Assembly: GCA_934725005.1 (NCBI GenBank)
Contig: CAKVBE010000009.1
Coordinates: forward strand, 1 to 15,928
Length of the DNA: 15,928 nt
Origin: an uncultured Rickettsiales bacterium
GTDB lineage: Bacteria; Pseudomonadota; Alphaproteobacteria; Rickettsiales; UBA1997
Reading direction: 5' to 3'
Under the pieces are notes generated by a model, which was given only the letters and a program-made list of their open reading frames with translations, ran no database searches and had not been told where the DNA came from. Positions 13,602 to 15,928 of this stretch are shown here, one piece after another; position 1 is the first letter of the stretch, and the number at the start of each line of letters is the position of its first letter. A program made the position numbers and the translations under genes.

Positions 13602-15928
13602 ATGTTATTTTTAGTTAATGTGAATAAATTTTTAAAATTTTTTCTTATAAGTTCTTTAGTGTGTTTTTTGCTTGGTTTAATTACCATACTTAGTGTATTT
13701 ATTATTTATAGTAAGGGCTTACCAAGTATTGATGAATTGAAAGCATATAATCCGAGTTTAACCTCAAGAGTTTATTCATCTGATGGTATTTTATTGAAGG
13801 AATATGCAAAAGAAGATAGACTTTTTGTGTCTATAGAAAATGTGCCTGATGTAATTAAGTATGCATTTATTTCGGCTGAAGATAGCAATTTTTATAATCA
13901 TTTTGGTATTGATTTTTTTGCTCTGTTCAAAGCTATGATATCTAATTTAAGATCTATAAAAAACGGCGGGAATCTGAGAGGGGCGTCAACAATAACACAG
14001 CAAGTTGTGAAAAATATGCTTCTTACGAATGAGCGAACATTAACAAGAAAAATAAAAGAAGCAATATTGGCGTTTAAAATAACTAAAGCACTGCCAAAAG
14101 ATAAAGTTTTAGAGCTGTATTTAAACCAAATATTTTTAGGCTATAGATCCTATGGCGTAGTTTCAGCGTCATTAAATTATTTTAACAAATCTATTGACGA
14201 TATAACTATAGAGGAAGCTGCTTTATTGGCTGCAATGCCTAAAGCCCCAAGTAACTTAAATCCAAAGAGTCATTATCAGGATGCTTTGGCAAGAAGGAAT
14301 TGGGTAATAGGTAGAATGTACAGAGAAGGGTATATAACAAAACAACAAATGGAAGATGCTGTAAAAACAGATATTGTTTTAAGAACTAGAAATAGTGATA
14401 AGTATGCAAATGCTGGCGCATTTATTGAAGATGTCAGAAAAAATATTGTAAATATATATGATGAAAAGCATTTAATGAGTGATGGAATAATCATTACAAC
14501 AACATTAGACCCAAGGATTCAAGATATAATGCAAGAAAATTTTAAAGATGGTATCGAGGCTTATGAAAGAAGACATGGTTATAGAAGACCATTAGGAAAT
14601 ATATATGAAAACAGAGATTTTTACATAAATTGGATGGAAGATTTAAAAAATTTTGGTATAAATTCATATTATAGAGATAATTGGAAACGCGCTGTTGTAT
14701 TAGGTTTTGATCCAGATAAGAATAGGGTTAATATAGGACTAATAAAAGGAAAAAATGAAAAAGAAAGATCGTATAACGAATATTATGAAAGAGATGGTAA
14801 TACATATATAAAAAGTTATTTAAGTTTTAAAAATAACTATTGGGCTGTGCGTCCCTCTATTGCTAATAATGGAGAAATAAAAGAAAAAGCGAAGGATATT
14901 TATGATTTAAATTTAAAAGTAGGTGATGTTATATTTGTAATGGAGACAGAGGCAAACGGCTATCTTTTAAGACAGACACCTGAAGTTGATGGTGGAGCAA
15001 TTATGTTGGATGTACACACAGGAAGAATACTTGGAATGGTTGGTGGCTATATCGATTCTGAAATGACATTTAATAGGGCTACACAAGCAAATAGACAACT
15101 TGGTTCTATTATGAAACCGTTTGTTTATTTATCTGCTTTTGAGAATGGTTATACTCCAGCCAGCACAATAATGGATGAGCCAATAACTCTGAATCAAGGT
15201 TATGGTTTACCGCCTTATACACCAAAAAATTATGACGAAACAAAATTTTACGGTTTTATAACATTAAGAACTGCGTTGCAACTATCTTTAAATGTTGCTA
15301 GTGTTAGATTGGCGTCTGAAATAGGGCTTGATAAGGTTGCTGAAATAATAAAAAGATTCAATATAAATAAAAATCCTCCGAAATTGTATTCTCTTGTTTT
15401 AGGTTCTGTTGAATCAAAACTATTGAATATAACACAGGCTTATGCCATGTTGGTTAATGGTGGTAAAAAGATAAATCCTGATGTTATTGAAAAAGTTCAA
15501 GACAAATATGGAAAAACAATTTATAAAAGGGATTCTAGAGTTTGTGATTACTGCAATGTTACTGAGGAAAATATAGATAATGTTATTATTCCAGAGTTAG
15601 CTGACATTAGACCCGATATAACTGATAGTGCAAGTGCTTATCAAATAGTATCCATATTAGAGGGAGTTGTTCAAGATGGTACGGCTTGGAGAGCTAAAGC
15701 AATTGGAAAAACTGTTGCCGGTAAAACTGGTACAAGTAATGACTGGCGTGATGCATGGTTCATTGGTTTTTCACCTGATATAGTTTTAGGAGTTTATATT
15801 GGTTATGATGATAATCGATCTCTTGGAAAGGATGAAACTGGTTCCAAAGCGGCATTGCCTATATTTGTGAATATAATGAAAAATGTTTTAAAGGACAAAA
15901 CAAGTATTCCTTTTAGGATACCTAATAG
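13602..15928 (+). CDS. mrcA: Penicillin-binding protein 1A, 3' end outside window
   Basis: Bifunctional class A PBP that polymerises and cross-links peptidoglycan at the inner membrane. One membrane anchor is at about residues 12-33. The GT51 domain has catalytic Glu93 in AEDSNFYNHFGID, then GASTITQQVVKN and LYLNQIFLG. The transpeptidase domain has Ser502 and Lys505 in LGSIMKPF (SxxK), SLN at 562-564 and KTGT at 708-711. Between the two lies the usual alphaproteobacterial insert. I chose ATG 13602 (MLFLVNVNKF) over the in-frame GTG at 13620; neither has a clear ribosome site. The 775 codons present are nearly the full family length of about 800. It is divergent from the repeat-protein gene. 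Its presence shows that this organism still makes a cell wall. Confidence 0.96.
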   Translation, partial: MLFLVNVNKFLKFFLISSLVCFLLGLITILSVFIIYSKGLPSIDELKAYNPSLTSRVYSSDGILLKEYAKEDRLFVSIENVPDVIKYAFISAEDSNFYNHFGIDFFALFKAMISNLRSIKNGGNLRGASTITQQVVKNMLLTNERTLTRKIKEAILAFKITKALPKDKVLELYLNQIFLGYRSYGVVSASLNYFNKSIDDITIEEAALLAAMPKAPSNLNPKSHYQDALARRNWVIGRMYREGYITKQQMEDAVKTDIVLRTRNSDKYANAGAFIEDVRKNIVNIYDEKHLMSDGIIITTTLDPRIQDIMQENFKDGIEAYERRHGYRRPLGNIYENRDFYINWMEDLKNFGINSYYRDNWKRAVVLGFDPDKNRVNIGLIKGKNEKERSYNEYYERDGNTYIKSYLSFKNNYWAVRPSIANNGEIKEKAKDIYDLNLKVGDVIFVMETEANGYLLRQTPEVDGGAIMLDVHTGRILGMVGGYIDSEMTFNRATQANRQLGSIMKPFVYLSAFENGYTPASTIMDEPITLNQGYGLPPYTPKNYDETKFYGFITLRTALQLSLNVASVRLASEIGLDKVAEIIKRFNINKNPPKLYSLVLGSVESKLLNITQAYAMLVNGGKKINPDVIEKVQDKYGKTIYKRDSRVCDYCNVTEENIDNVIIPELADIRPDITDSASAYQIVSILEGVVQDGTAWRAKAIGKTVAGKTGTSNDWRDAWFIGFSPDIVLGVYIGYDDNRSLGKDETGSKAALPIFVNIMKNVLKDKTSIPFRIPN

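Noticed and set aside
13620..13622. GTG start for PBP1A
   Set aside because: An in-frame ATG six codons upstream (13602) is available and leaves the membrane anchor unchanged.
14276..14494. Minus-strand open frame within PBP1A
   Set aside because: It is antisense to conserved transpeptidase-gene sequence and shows no motif; other antisense frames in topA, the NuoF-like gene, DUF1846 and the repeat gene were dropped for the same reason.

Overview
The window is AT-rich bacterial DNA using the standard code (TGA, TAA and TAG all act as stops). TopA, PBP1A and SecG look alphaproteobacterial. The AT bias, short gene sets and decaying intergenic DNA suggest a host-associated species of the Rickettsiales or Holosporales type. 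This placement is inference. A cell wall is kept (PBP1A). Rubrerythrin and a stand-alone NuoF-like protein hint at a low-oxygen life.

Layout. 1-1185 has no intact gene: a DUF1016 (YhcG-type) fragment at the left edge, decayed repeat DNA, and a candidate small RNA on the minus strand with a perfect consensus promoter and a hairpin terminator. 1186-3549 is topA (+). tsaE (-) converges on it. 4109-6122 is a minus-strand operon, secG > NuoF-like flavoprotein > rubrerythrin, with a sigma70 promoter in front and an intrinsic terminator behind. 6275-8851 is a second minus-strand cluster: HIT protein (frameshifted in an A7 run) > nucleotidyltransferase > shikimate-kinase-like P-loop kinase > HAD phosphatase. 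The order suggests a small-molecule phosphoryl/nucleotidyl-transfer pathway with an unknown product.

9052-10861 is a decayed accessory zone: the 3' end of a glycosyltransferase, long degenerate repeats shared with 200-816 but in permuted block order, one short exported protein (10007-10393), and several hairpins. 10862-11869 encodes a DUF1846/UPF0371 protein reduced to its N-terminal domain. 12043-13440 encodes a 465-residue cytoplasmic or secreted repeat protein with a near-perfect promoter and a basic C-terminus, a candidate effector. 13602 to the right edge is PBP1A (+), cut by the window.

The strongest leads are the small RNA at 945-1037, the permuted repeat family with its conserved promoter and mini-ORF, the NuoF-like/rubrerythrin pair with altered cluster ligands, the frameshifted HIT gene in an otherwise intact operon, and the repeat protein. 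No rRNA, tRNA, CRISPR array or intact insertion sequence was recognised.
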